Shown here: positions 1 to 13,115 of the stretch, piece by piece | Layout of the letters: each line of letters begins with the position of its first letter | How positions within the stretch are numbered: the stretch's first letter is position 1 | Assembly (NCBI RefSeq): GCF_000003605.2 | Contig: NW_003151314.1 | Coordinates: 6,442 to 37,721, forward strand | Origin: Saccoglossus kowalevskii | Lineage: Eukaryota; Hemichordata; Enteropneusta; Harrimaniidae | Direction: 5' to 3' | DNA: 31,280 bases | Translations under genes and position numbers: made by a program | The notes under the pieces: generated by a model | The model's database searches: none | Told to the model about the DNA's origin: nothing | What the model saw: the letters and a program-made list of their open reading frames with translations, nothing else

Positions 1-1078
1 TGTGACATCTCGTATCATTACTACTATAGTGACATCTCGTATCATTACTAATATAGTGACATCTCGTATAATTACTACTATAGTGACATCTCATAACGTT
101 GCTACTACGTGATATCTCGTATCATTACTACTATAGTGACATCTCGTATCATTACTACTATAGTGACATCTCGTATCAATACTACTATGTGACATCTCTG
201 TAACGTTGCTACTATGTGACATCTCGTATCATTACTACTATGTGACATCTCGTAACGTTGCTACTACGTGACATCTCGTACCAAAACTACTATGTGACAT
301 CTCGTAACGTTGCTACTATGTGACATCTCGTATTATTACTACTATGTGACATCTCGTATCATTACTACTATAGTGACATCTCGTAACGTTGCTACTATGT
401 GACATCTCGTATCATTACTACTATGTGACATTTCGTATCATTACTACTATGTGACATCTCGTATCATTACTAATATGTGACATCTCGTAACGTTGCTACT
501 ACGTGACATCTCGTATCAATACTACTATGTGACATCTCGTAACGTTGCTACTATGTGACATCTCGTAACGTTGCTACTATGTGACATCTCGTATCATTAC
601 TACTATGTGACATCTCGTATCATTACTACTATAGTGACATCTCGTATCATTACTAATATAGTGACATCTCGTATCATTACTACTATAGTGACATCTCGTA
701 ACGTTGCTACTATGTGACATCTCGTATCATTACTACTATGTGACATTTCGTAACGTTGCTACTATGTGACATCTCGTAACATTGCTACTATGTGACATCT
801 CGTATTATTACTACTATGTGACATCTCGTATCATTACTACTATAGTGACATCTCGTAACGTTGCTACTTTGTGACATCTCGTATCATTACTACTATGTGA
901 CATCTCGTATCATTACTACTATGTGACATCTCGTATCATTACTACTATGTGACATCTCGTAACGTTGCTACTATGTGACATCTCGTAACATTACTACTAT
1001 GGTGCCATATCGTATCATTGTTACTATGGTGACATCTCGTATCATTGCTACTATGGTGTCAGATCATATCATCGCTAT
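1..1078. repeat. 26-27 bp minisatellite array, truncated at the window start
   Basis: About 41 tandem units of the form GTGACATCTCGTATCATTAC followed by TACTAT, 26 bp long or 27 bp when an extra A is present. Two main variants are interspersed: one with ATCATTACTAC and one with AACGTTGCTAC. Minor types have ATCAATAC, ATTATTAC or TAATAT. The last three or four units (about 985-1078) are more diverged, marking the right edge; the left edge lies outside the window. The 26 bp period breaks every reading frame, so it is not coding. Confidence 0.97.
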
Positions 1079-1792
1079 TTGTCACATCATCTTCATATTT
1101 GAGATGGATTAATGTTAAAGCTTCAAGACACACCTCTCACTTGTTTAAGCCATTGGCCAAAGTACCACTTACTATAGACCTACCCTGAACTGCACACCGC
1201 GGTTATGTATTTAAACAAAAGTATTATGTGATGTCAACTATTTGACATCTAAATACACAAATTGCGTTTAATATAAACCTGAATAAACCTTTTTATTTGC
1301 CCCTATGGGAACCCTGGTAAACATTCTTGCTAATTTGCTTGTAATTGTAGTGAATTTTAAGAGCGTATTGCACTTATTTGTTCAAAATAACAAACTTTTC
1401 ATATGGCCTATTCATCGCACATTGCCGATAATTCGTGACAGCCACGAGTATTTATTTTATGACTATTTTTTCACTACATGTAGAATTTTTAGATATGATG
1501 AGACTAACAGTAAGAATCAATTAAGTTTAACCCTGTGCGAAAAGTAGTTTATTCACCATACGACCGATGTCAATATGACCATCAGCATAAGTTACTATAT
1601 CACGCAATGTAACAACATTCGCCAGTGTATTCACGGCTATACGACAGGAACTCACGACCTATGTGCTTACTTAGATACTCATGTTATCTTACCTAAGTAT
1701 ACCCAGGGTTTGGGACATGCCAGATGTTGACAGAAGTCAAGTAAGTCATGACGTTGTTCACTCACAAACATACCTCGTTCATTTATCAAAAT
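1079..1792. other. Intergenic DNA, no gene seen
   Basis: AT-rich sequence between two tandem arrays. One 80-codon open frame (1305-1547, plus) begins with a run of hydrophobic residues, but it has no recognisable domain, splice context or homologue that I can name, and its length is expected by chance here. Confidence 0.6.
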
Positions 1793-1936
1793 TTATTACA
1801 TCTTACTGTTGTTACGCATGTTGTGATTGGTTTAAACTTGTTATTACATCTTACTGTTGTTACGCATGTTGTGATTGGTTTAAACTTGTTATTACATCTT
1901 ACTGTTGTTACGCATGGTGTGATTGATTTAAACTTG
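1793..1936. repeat. 48 bp x 3 tandem repeat
   Basis: Three copies at 1793-1840, 1841-1888 and 1889-1936, beginning TTATTACATCTTACTGTTGT. Copies 1 and 2 are identical; copy 3 differs by two substitutions (CATGTTG to CATGGTG and TTGG to TTGA). Because 48 is a multiple of three, two overlapping plus-strand frames stay open through it. These give repetitive peptides and are not taken as genes. Confidence 0.95.
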
Positions 1937-4770
1937 TTCACTTGCCCACGCTCATTAATTTACCAAGCTTTAATGCTACGAAATTTGACGTCGTTGTAAA
2001 AATTATAAGAACAAATCGGTCCCATTTTAGTATCGATTATACAATGTTATGGCTACAATAATAATGTTATGAAAATAATTTACTTTGTTTTGTCAGAGGC
2101 ACCGAAGTCCCATATTCACAACTTGTGGGCTGAGTTGTATTGACTTAGAGTAGGGGTATGTATAGTTTCATATGACATGTGGCGTACACCTAATAAGAAA
2201 CACATGGTGGACACAATGCATGTAAGTAATTTGCTTACTTCTTGATTTCCAAAATGGGAATCGTTGATTGTCCTCTATATACAACCATAGTTTATGCACT
2301 GATTTCGTGTTTACTTATGCATCTTTACTTTAACAATTATGGTACATTCCTTACCAATCAGCTAACTTATATTTACCGATGTGCTTACTGATACTAATAC
2401 TCACTTTAACATGTGCTTTCAATGATGACTACGTAGATTTAGTCAACTGCTCATGTGCCTGGGAGGAGGATATTACAATCTCCATGGTTACATAGATGAT
2501 GCGCATGATTGTTTGTATTGCATGGATATAATAGCAGTTAATGTGTTCAAAAACATATCAATTATACAGAAACGCCAGTTCTTGATAGGAAGGCAGTTTA
2601 GTGAATATTTTCCCGTGAGCGAACGAGGCGATATAAAGTTGTAAGTCTGCACAGCGCAACGATGACGTAACTCCGATGATCGCAAATAGATGACGATCTA
2701 TTGAAAATAATGGTTTTATTCTGCGCACTTCGATAAATATAACATGCTATTTCGGTTCATAAGAACGACAGACTCGGTAATCGGCTACTATGACAACGAC
2801 ATGTAGCCATTGACTGATGGATTGGGGTATATAACTTAGTGGCTTGGAGGCATTATTAGTGCGCGTTAAATCGTAGAACAAACGAAGCGACGATGGGCAT
2901 GTAAACGTCAGTAAGACGAATCGCGTGTGACGTCATTATTCGATGACTCTTGTGACGCTGTTCATAGTTACCAAACTTCAATATGCATCGACGTAATTTT
3001 TACTAAAATGCCCTTTGGCAATGACAGTGCGTAGAGAGAAGGGGAATGCCACTTCTTGTGAGCATTGCATCACGAAAGTGGATAATCTAGTCTTTGGCGA
3101 CAATGACACCGTAAACAAAACACATATATCTGCTGTTCTCTATATCTCTGGTAACATCGGCCCTGCACACAATAGAGGGGGATAGTAGTAGCACATTGGC
3201 ATAGTTTTTATTCTAAAAGCAAGCGAGATAAAAATCTTGCTGTAGCCTGTGATGCTAAAATCTCATATACAATGTTATTATGTTAGTAGGTAGTACGAAG
3301 TAAACGATAACAGGCTGTCTGGCCAATCTGTTAGAGGGGGTACTCTGTGTCGCACGTATATAGACAATCGGTATCGGCTTTCATTGCCCTAATAAGTTAC
3401 TCTATCCACGGTTGCTAACCGTGCTCTACTTGAAGATTCAAGATATCTTATATTTTGTTGACTCACATCAATGGTCTCTTAGTTATGAAGAAGCGTTAAA
3501 TAATGACACCACAGGAAAAACAAAATCAAAACGCTGTCCAATCGGAAGATGTAGCTTTCTTCAAATTATGGCAGAGTCGGTTCAACGTGAAATTCTATGT
3601 TTTCTCAATTTGTATATCCATATAGTTAATCTAGCCAATAAATTTGTCAGTTAATCAATTAAGAATACTCACATAATTGATTTGCTGTCTCAATCGTTTT
3701 GAAGCGAAATGATTTTTCCTTTATGTCAAGAAAAATGTTGTCTGTTTAATTTAATACGATCAAATACTTTGTGTATGCATAATGCCGGGATGATCTCCGA
3801 TCTCTGGTGGAAATTTACATTTCAAGCTAATTAAGTCCGATGTTGGGAACAAACTTGAATCAAAATACAAAGATTGATCGTGTAGAAACGTTGCTTACAT
3901 ATATGGTTGGATTATTTAGACGTGATATCAGTGTTCAGCGTTTAACATTTTCATTTTCCATAATGTTTTTACTATAAATGGACACACTGTCATCGGTATT
4001 TGCAAAAGTGTGAAAGCCCCCCCCCCCCCACACTCTCCGTCATTCGACACATTGTTTGTGCAATTCTTATATATAGACTCACGATGAACTTTCGTCTACA
4101 TTTAGCTGGCTTTTCATTTTATCGGCTAACTTGAGTAGAACTCAATGCATTAAAACATACTCACAGAGATGAAGGTAACATCTAAATAATTGTCACGTAG
4201 ATTTAGGAAAACTTTGCTATATTGATCCGCAAGGTAATTTACGTGGTACTTATGCGTACTATTGGAGATATTTTATGCTTTCATATTTATTGTCGATAAG
4301 ATAAGAAGCCCCATTCTATGCGCCATGCAAGACATACGTTTACAATTTTAATTCAAGGCTGTATTGTCTCGTATCAACTGTTCATAATTTAGAGGACACC
4401 CCCTTTTATCGATTTTGTTTCATAAGTCCAATTTTGGTGCCAATGATAATCAACATGTTTTCGTGGACTCGGAATTTACGTGATTGGTGTTACGACTACA
4501 AACTCTTAAATATAAGATTCCCCTCACGTCTCTCTTATATACGCCATATAAGACGTGTTTTACGATCGGATTTTAACAATGTGAACAAAGATAATGAAAT
4601 TTTATTTTTTAAAGACCATCCAAGTCTAATGTGAATATGTAATTCGTAATACGTGGCTGAATACCTGACGCATTGAGAAGCGTTTTTTGTTGGTACATCT
4701 TTGCTTAGGATGCGAAGTAACAATAAAATTAATTCCAAGGAATTAATATCTAAGAAAAATATATCTAAAT
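1937..4770. other. Intergenic DNA, no gene seen
   Basis: AT-rich, with only short chance frames of 80 codons or less. Notable local features are a 13-nt C run at 4017-4029 and a perfect inverted repeat at 4728-4747 (ATTAATTCC, AA, GGAATTAAT) that ends 23 bp before the large satellite array begins. Confidence 0.6.
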
Positions 4771-6840
4771 GAAATGAGGATCAACTCACACTACTCACAT
4801 CTCTCATATATATGAAATGAGGATCAACTCACACCATCCACATCTCTCCATATATATGAAATGAGGATCAACTCACACCATCCACAACTCTCTCCATATA
4901 TATGAAATGAGGATCAACTCACACTACTCACATCTCTCATATATATGAAATGAGGATCAACTCACACCATCCACAACTTTCTCCATATATATGAAATGAG
5001 GATCAACTCACACCATCCACAACTGTCTATATATATATGAAATGAGGATTAACTCACACCATCCACATCTCTCATATATATGAAATGAGGATTAACTCAC
5101 AATATCCACATCTCTCATATATATGAAATGAGGATCAACTCACACCATCCACAACTGTCTATATATATATGAAATGAGGATTAACTCACACCATCCACAT
5201 CTCTCATATATATGAAATGAGGATTAACTCACAATATCCACATCTCTCATATATATGAAATGAGGATCAACTCACACTATCCACAACTCTCTCCATATAT
5301 ATGAAATGAGGATTAACTCACAATATCCACATCTCTCATATATATGAAATGAGGATCAACTCACACTATCCACAACTCTCTCCATATATATGAAATGAGG
5401 ATTAACTCACACTATCCACATCTCTCATATATATGAACTGAGGATTAACTCACACTATCCACATCTCTCATATATATGAAATGAGGATTAACTCACACTA
5501 TCCACATGTCTCATATATATGAAATGAGGATTAAATCACAATGTCCACATCTCTCATATATATGAAATGAGGATTAACTCACACTATCCACATCTCTCAT
5601 ATATATGAAATGAAGATTAACTAACACTATTCACATGTCTCATATATATGAAATGAGGATCAACTCACACCATCCACATGTCTCATATATATGAAATGAG
5701 GATTAACTCACACTATCCACATCTCTCATATATATGAAATGAGGATTAACTCACACTATCCACATCTCTCATATATGTGAAATGAGGATTAACTCACACT
5801 ATCCACATCTCTCATATATATGAAATGAGGATTAACTCACACTATCCACATCTCTCATATATATGAAATGAGGATTAACTCACACTATCCACATCTCTCA
5901 TATATATGAAATGAGGATTAACTCACACTATCCACATCTCTCATATATATGAAATGAGGATTAACTCACACTATCCACATCTCTCATATATGTGAAATGA
6001 GGATTAACTCACACTATCCACATCTCTCATATATATGAAATGAGGATTAACTCACACTATCCACATCTCTCATATATGTGAAATGAGGATTAACTCACAC
6101 TATCCACATCTCTCATATATATGAAATGAGGATTAACTCACACTATCCACATCTCTCCATATATATGAAATGAGGATTAACTCACACTATTCACATCTCT
6201 CATATATATGAAATGGGGATTAACTCACACCATCCACAACTCTCTACATATATATGAAATGAGGATTACCTCACACTATCCACAACTCTCTCCATATATA
6301 TGAAATGAGGATTAAATCACACCATTCGCTACTCTATCCATATATATGAAATGAGGATTACCTCACACTATCCACAACTCTCTCCATATATATGAAATGA
6401 GGATTAAATCACACCATTCGCTACTCTATCCATATATATGAAATGAGGATTACCTCACACTATCCACAACTCTCTCCATATATATGAAATGAGGATTAAA
6501 TCACACCATTCGCTACTCTATCCATATATATGAAATGAGGATTAACTCACACTATTCACATCTCTCATATATATGAAATTAGAATTAACTCACACCATCC
6601 ACAACTCTCTCCATATATATGAAATGAGGATTACCTCACACTATCCACAACTCTCTCCATATATATGAAATGAGGATTAAATCACACCATTCGCTACTCT
6701 ATCCATATATATGAAATGAGGATTACCTCACACTATCCACAACTCTCTCCATATATATGAAATAAGGATTAACTCACACCATCCACAACTCTCTCCATAT
6801 ATATGAAATAAGGATTAACTCACACCATCCACAACTATAT
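4771..6840. repeat. 43-46 bp minisatellite array, about 47 copies
   Basis: The core unit is GAAATGAGGATTAACTCACA followed by CTATCCACATCTCTC and ATATATAT. The basic period is 43 bp, lengthened where CTCTCC or AACTCTCTCC replaces CTCTC. There are three zones. The left (about 4771-5400) mixes GGATCAAC and GGATTAAC units. The centre (about 5400-6180) is nearly homogeneous. The right (about 6240-6760) alternates units ending ACAACTCTCTCC with units carrying CATTCGCTACTCTATCC. Each unit contains a self-complementary CATATATATG-like segment. No frame stays open across it. Confidence 0.97.
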
Positions 6841-9579
6841 AAACATTGGAGCCAACCGACAATAAAAATTAAACATTTGCAAACGAATGGTAAAAACCTT
6901 AGTAATCAAACAAAATTGACAGTGAAATCGGACAGTATCTTTCGACCTTTGTGACACGCCTGATGTCAATCTTGTGTATATATTGTGTGTTTTCACTGAA
7001 TAGGTCAGCTCAATGTCGCTAATTTACAACACTATATTGCAGATATTTGTACTTAGTCGTGGTAACTGGGGCGTTAACAGATAGGGTAAAAACACATCGT
7101 GCGATATTATACTGTTCGTCGTTTGTTTCCTCCTCTCTCCCTCTCTCCCTATTGCCCCTCTCTAAACAATTCTATCTGCACGGAGTTAAAATTATGAAAC
7201 ATACAAATGAAATAAAAACAATGGAATAACACAATAATATGTTGTTTCTCAACTGAACCGAAACTGTTACGATGAGCTAGAGGCGCTGCCTTGAAAGCAT
7301 ACATTGATAAAGATACATGAATACATGCATGCACGCTGCCCAGTAACAGCACTTGACAAGTTCCGTGTCAAGTTGTGTGTTTCTTCATTTCCCTTTATGC
7401 ATGCGTATGTGTATTGTGATCTGCTTTCAATTCCCTTCTTCTACATGCTTAGCCTTTTCTTTTCTTTTTCAGTGTAGAGGTTGGCCTTTTTAATTTCACA
7501 GCAGTTCTTATCTTCGCCATCAGTTTTTCTCTTAACGTGTTCAACTAACCAAACCCCGGCAATACGCTGATATAATCAGTAACGAAATCGACAAATATGC
7601 CACGATTGCTGTTCCTCTATTGTGTATATTTCATTTTCACAGATGTTGATTTTTAAAACTTTGCATATCGAGTGAAAGCATAGCGCTTACATATTTTAGC
7701 GAGAAAAACGACTATATATATATTAACAATTCTATGGTCCTACATTTGTCCTATTACAAGCACATCGCATCAGTGGTGTAAAGAAATACCAGTCCCTTCA
7801 GCAGCAGATGTCAGCATTTTTCTCCGTGATTTTCTCTTTCTCTGTTAATACTTCGATATGCATTAATGATTCATACGTAGTTGTCCACCACCGCTCGCTT
7901 AACCTCGCTAAATCTTGTTTGAGAATACAATAACTGTAATAAAAGCCTTCCAGATCGAACCTCAAAATAAGCCCTTTCACAGTACTTCAAATTGCCGCTC
8001 GCCGCCATTGTCTTCGCTCAATGCGCTCCGAACACCTTTAGACGAGTTTACCAGAGCTCTAATTCGTTCTGATTGCCTCTTCACAGTTTCAGCCATGATC
8101 CATATAATAATAAACCAGACTTGGTTTTCTGCACTCAGCTCTTTTTAATCTATCTCGGCAAATTGCCATCAATGAAGAAAAATGTTTTCCCTCTGTACTG
8201 TGCACTTCGCACACAAGAATGTAATACAGTCGGTGATCGAATACATCAAAAATTATTTCAAATGCAGGTGGTACGATTTGATACAGCTCAATCATTTATG
8301 TATGTATTTGTTTATTTATTCGTTTATTTTGAAAATCATGGATTGTTATTGCAATAATCACACATATTTCGTTCTAATGTTGAATTATGTTATATAAGGG
8401 TATATGCTCGATGATCCCTCCACCACTGGTGACGTTCAATGACAAGAACACCGATATGTGAGGTTGATTTACCTGCCTTCCTCTCACCATATCCCGCTAA
8501 GTATTCATTTTTGATGCCGGAAGGCCAGATTCATGGACGTTTCTGTATTCCTATTTCCTTTCATTCACGTTTGCGGCTTCATCTTCCCTCCGCTTTTAGC
8601 CCCCCCCCCCAGCTAAAATTAACAACGGCTTCACAATTTGTGCCAATATTTTATATCAAACAAATCACCATTTTGAGAGGGATGAAAGTCAACCATTCAA
8701 ATTGAACCTTTCAAGTTTTATGTAACATAAAATAGCAGGATTGCTGTGTTTTTCGGAACACTTAAAATCTGTTATAGTACATACACTGTCATCTCGCGTG
8801 CTGCAAATTGTGGTCTCGCGCGTTGCAGACAGTAAAGACTGTCGACTGCGATGTAAGTAGAGGTCACACCACCAACATATTTGATTTTGGTGCCACCTTT
8901 TGGCTGTAACCTTTATGAGGTAGAACATGGGTGCTCCAATCCCATTCACATGTCCGTGAACGCGAAAGGGAGTATCTACAAAGACTCATATTACCAGAAC
9001 GATATTATCAAGACATCGAAGTGGGTTTGGATGGATGTATAAAAACTTTGTTTATCTGTAGCGTGAGTAAAAAAGTTGAGGATGAAACACATCTACAAAG
9101 AAGGGAACAGTCAGAAAAAAACGACAATGCCTGTCAAGGGAATTGACTGACAAATTAAATAACAAACGAACTACACTACATCGGAACTGTGTGAACCGGC
9201 ATGCTACTACGCATGTCTGCCACATCATCAAAGACAACTAGCGCACCCCCTTGGGCAGCGTAACACCACCGGTCTATCTTGACAAGTCATTTGTGTGCTT
9301 GCAAACATTCTGCAGATCAATTTTTAAAACGGGATAATTGCGCTGTTGATGTAAAGAGCGCGCGTAGACAATTGTTGTGTGTTCGGATGTCTATCCTCTG
9401 TGGAGTTCCAGCATTTTGAGGGAGAATGTGGCTTAAAGTGAAGCATTACGATTGTTTATAAAACCAATTCTATATCGAATTATACCTATGGACACAAAGA
9501 ACGATCACATAATCTAGCCAATAATTGCAAGGGAGTGCCGAGTCACTATTTTGTTTTCCCATGTTACCTACCCAGGTTT
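6841..9579. other. Intergenic DNA, no gene seen
   Basis: Contains a CT-rich tract (about 7130-7160), a TTTA/TTTG-rich stretch (about 8297-8330) and an 11-nt C run at 8600-8610. Overlapping short frames on both strands between 7800 and 8950 show no recognisable domain and no consistent splice sites, so no gene is called. Confidence 0.6.
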
Positions 9580-9719
9580 GCAATGAGTTTACAGCGACTT
9601 CTAACAAGAATCATGCAATGAGTTTACAGCGACTTCTAACAAGAATCATGCAATGAGTTTACAGCGACTTCTAACAAGAATCATGCAATGAGTTTACAGC
9701 GACTTCTAACAAGAATCAT
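9580..9719. repeat. 35 bp x 4 perfect tandem repeat
   Basis: Four identical copies (9580-9614, 9615-9649, 9650-9684, 9685-9719) of GCAATGAGTTTACAGCGACT followed by TCTAACAAGAATCAT. Lack of any difference between copies implies a very recent expansion, or ongoing length change. The period is not a multiple of three. Confidence 0.97.
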
Positions 9720-12700
9720 GATGATTGGCGATTTTCGTCATGCACCCCTTTTGTGTTATGGTGATATTTGCAGAGCTCGCTTATCGGGTTACCGTTTTAT
9801 CGACGTTTTTTTCTCATGGAATTCCCTGTGATGCTGACGATGTTTTACATATCATCAGAACCAAACCATGACTCGGATTGCACTGTTAGCAGCGGACGTA
9901 GTACTCTGATTTAATATTGTTTTAATATTCGAGTTGTATGACTATTTGTGACTTTTCAATCAAATGACATAATTTTGAATATTGAAAATTACACTGCAAC
10001 ATATAGTGATTTCTCATTTAACGTAACTAATTATTTTATTAATTATGTTAACATACTAATATTATAATCTATTCTGTGTTCGTGCAAGGCGGCCAACTTG
10101 GATTTCAAAACCAAAGTTTCGCCCTACGCATTGTGGCTTCCACACTTAACAAATTCGACTACTTTTAGTAGGTATTCTCCGTCAAGTGGTTCAGTTCTCT
10201 TCATTTAAAACCGTCCCACACACGCTCTAAAATAAATTCCCCTTTCGCTAGATGATCGTAGATAAAAGCCCCGAAGTGAACAAAGTTAAAGTGCCCACTC
10301 AGCGACCATTGTGTTTCTCAAAACAGGCTGGTTTGTTTGAATAGTTATAATAATGATAATAAATGCAAGGAAAGAAATGTAACTGTAATGTCAAGAGGCT
10401 ATGTACGTTTAACCCAGTTGGTTTGATTTCAGTGGCAGACTCAAATATTAATATTTACACTGTCACATGTAATGATTGTTTATCCCGTGACTTACTTTTT
10501 TTTCGTTCCATGATACAGTACATCAATGTACCAGCGAGAATTGGGACTAGATTATTTCAAATTTGATGTGTTCCCATCGCTTTTAACGAACTTATAATCG
10601 CCATGTTGTCAACCATAAGACTTGACTAAAGTAAAGTATTACCTAAAACATATTTTTTTTATTCATTTCAATAATATAAGGGAGGGGTGTTTAAACAGAT
10701 CGTGTAGAAACAAGAAAATTTACAATTTAATGAACACGTTAGAATATTTCTATAATAGAGATGTGTCTTTGAGTATTGTTTGGTTGATCATATGTTTTCC
10801 TATGGCGAATCGTTGGACATATTACTAATATGACCGTGGAGTCACAAGTCTGTTTATATCAACACGAGAAAGAAAGCCCGTGCACCTGTCATGCTCCATG
10901 AAGGGACGATTATAAAGACAGAAAGTATACGTCCAGCTTGGAATCGCAGTGCCTTTCTCGGCACTAAAGACCCTGCCATTGTCTAGTTGACACACGATAC
11001 GTTAGAGAGGAGAAGCTCATTGCGTGAATGTATTCACTGAAAGTAACCCCCTTTACTAAATGTCTACCTCCTAACGCATTAAGCCGGGTTCTAAAACATA
11101 TAATTATCAAACCGATTAACATATACTTAGGCTCCAGGCCAAAAAGACTCAAAATGGCAAAACCATGCATACGAAATGGACCTTTGTTGCCCACAGCATG
11201 AAATAAACCCCTATAAGCATTACACTCGTAGCCGCAAGAGCACATTTTTGATATTTCTAGTAAAATTCTGTGATATTTGTTATACTTTACTGGTGGTGAA
11301 TGTCTGATTGAAGTTACCCTTTGTTCTCTATTTTTCCACTGTCGTGGGGGGGGACGTGCACAGAAGTATGACGGTAACCAGTTAATTAGTGAGTGTTTAT
11401 AAATTGTTGACAGCGTGGGTTACACGTGAATGAAGTGTAAGCAATCCCTGTACTACCAGAGGGAGGAATAACAGCGAAGATCACCGGTCAAATTGAATGT
11501 ATTTGAAAGTATTAATTTCGTCTTGGTTCGTCTACAATGGGACGACGAATCAACCGCACAAGTTGATTACTAGTTGACGGGTAAGAGAAATCCTACAGCG
11601 TAGATAACTGTGTTTCGCATATAGTTTTTATTTTCAGCTCCCGGTGCGTAGTTGTCAGTTTCAGTGGCATTTTAGTATTACGATATCCACCCACATAAAC
11701 TATGGCAGGTTAAACGGCGACCACATAAGTATATTTGTTAACAAACCATGCCGCCGACTATTTGACTTTACCAAACTAGGAGCTAGTATACAGTTGTAGA
11801 TTGGTTTGTGATGTCATCATAGTGGCAAGGGGGGGGGGGTATATACTCTTCCAAGGACACATCAATCGTTTCAGGTAGGTCATTAACTTCTGAATCTATC
11901 GGAGAAATAATAACAAAACCTTAATCCAACACGGCAAGGAATACTTCCGGGTGGCAAAACATGAAATAGACATACTATTAAATGATAATCATATTTATAA
12001 CAAAAACACACACACTGAAAAGCCAATCATATTATTAAACTTTATTTTATATTTGTTTGGCCTTCAAAATTGGCTCATTTTCTACCCTACCTCTCTTATA
12101 CAGTCTCTATTGCATTCTGACGAATGGTTTCGAGCATATAATTACATAAAAAAATATTTAAAAAAAAGTAAACAAACTACTTCGTAGTGTACATTCACCC
12201 AGCTCATTTTGGCAGCCACTCAAGACGACTTTCCTCTCGTTTTCTGTGCATTTTACAATGTTCTTTTGTCAACTGACGTCTGCCTTTTGTGTGTAACAGA
12301 CGGTGCCCCACAATTACGTTGAATACGCCGGCTCGTGCCGCACTTAATGTATTTAACTAAGTCGCCCTTTTTCTTGTTTCGGGGACATATGTTGAAATTG
12401 AAAGAAGTCTGCTACATAACAGAAGTGAAGGTCGGTGCGATGAGTGTCGGCTCTTACTGTATGGATGCTACCGTGACTTGTTTGCTGCCTGGTCCTTACA
12501 GAAGAACACCACCGATGGCTGCAAGCAGAGACTGCCTGGGGCAAACACAGCTCAAAGGGTTTGGTCACAGCGGTCTTATTACGTTTTGTAATTGCTTTTG
12601 TTCTGAAAATCGTCACTAGTTTTTTTCGCTTGCTTTCGGCTCAAACAGAACACACACAGGGATCATTTAGGTCCTTTGTTCGTCATAAAAACGACTAATA

Positions 12701-13091
12701 GTCTCAGACACTGCCAAGCATATGCCAAAATAGAACCATATATATAAGAGTAATACCCTGGCGTTAACGCCGTGCTGCGTTCAAGTGTACTCATTCACTC
12801 GACTACGCCGTGATTTTGTTTTGTTCCGTTAACCGTTATAACCGCAACCCTCCAAACCACGGTTCTAGTAACTATGCCCAAACCTGTGTTGTTGATGTGA
12901 AAAGGATATAACAGCTATGGGGTTTGAACGCTTTAAAGAAGCTCGATAAACTAAGTGTTAAAATAAACTCGACTGTTTAGCAAACATGGTTTAGCCTCCC
13001 TTGCTTATATGACTGCACGATTCATGGGAGCGATTGCTAAATAGGTACTCGGCAAATCACGCAGTCTGGCCGTCGCCCCAATCTAAAACCC

Positions 13092-13115
13092 TTGACTAAA
13101 CAAACGTTTAGTCAA
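13092..13115. repeat. Perfect 10-bp inverted repeat (hairpin)
   Basis: TTGACTAAAC, then AAAC, then GTTTAGTCAA. The arms pair perfectly over 10 bp around a 4-nt loop. It sits in a small region rich in GTTAAC motifs and their complements (for example 13137-13145 against 13192-13200). Function unknown. Confidence 0.85.

Noticed and set aside
1-1078. CRISPR-like array
   Set aside because: Units are contiguous with no unique spacers and the surroundings are animal DNA; it is a minisatellite.
1681-1999. Two overlapping plus-strand frames with 16-residue repeats
   Set aside because: By-product of the 48-bp tandem repeat; two frames are open over the same DNA.
12335-12619. 94-codon plus and 87-codon minus frames
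   Set aside because: Both strands are equally open, no recognisable domain, no paired splice sites.
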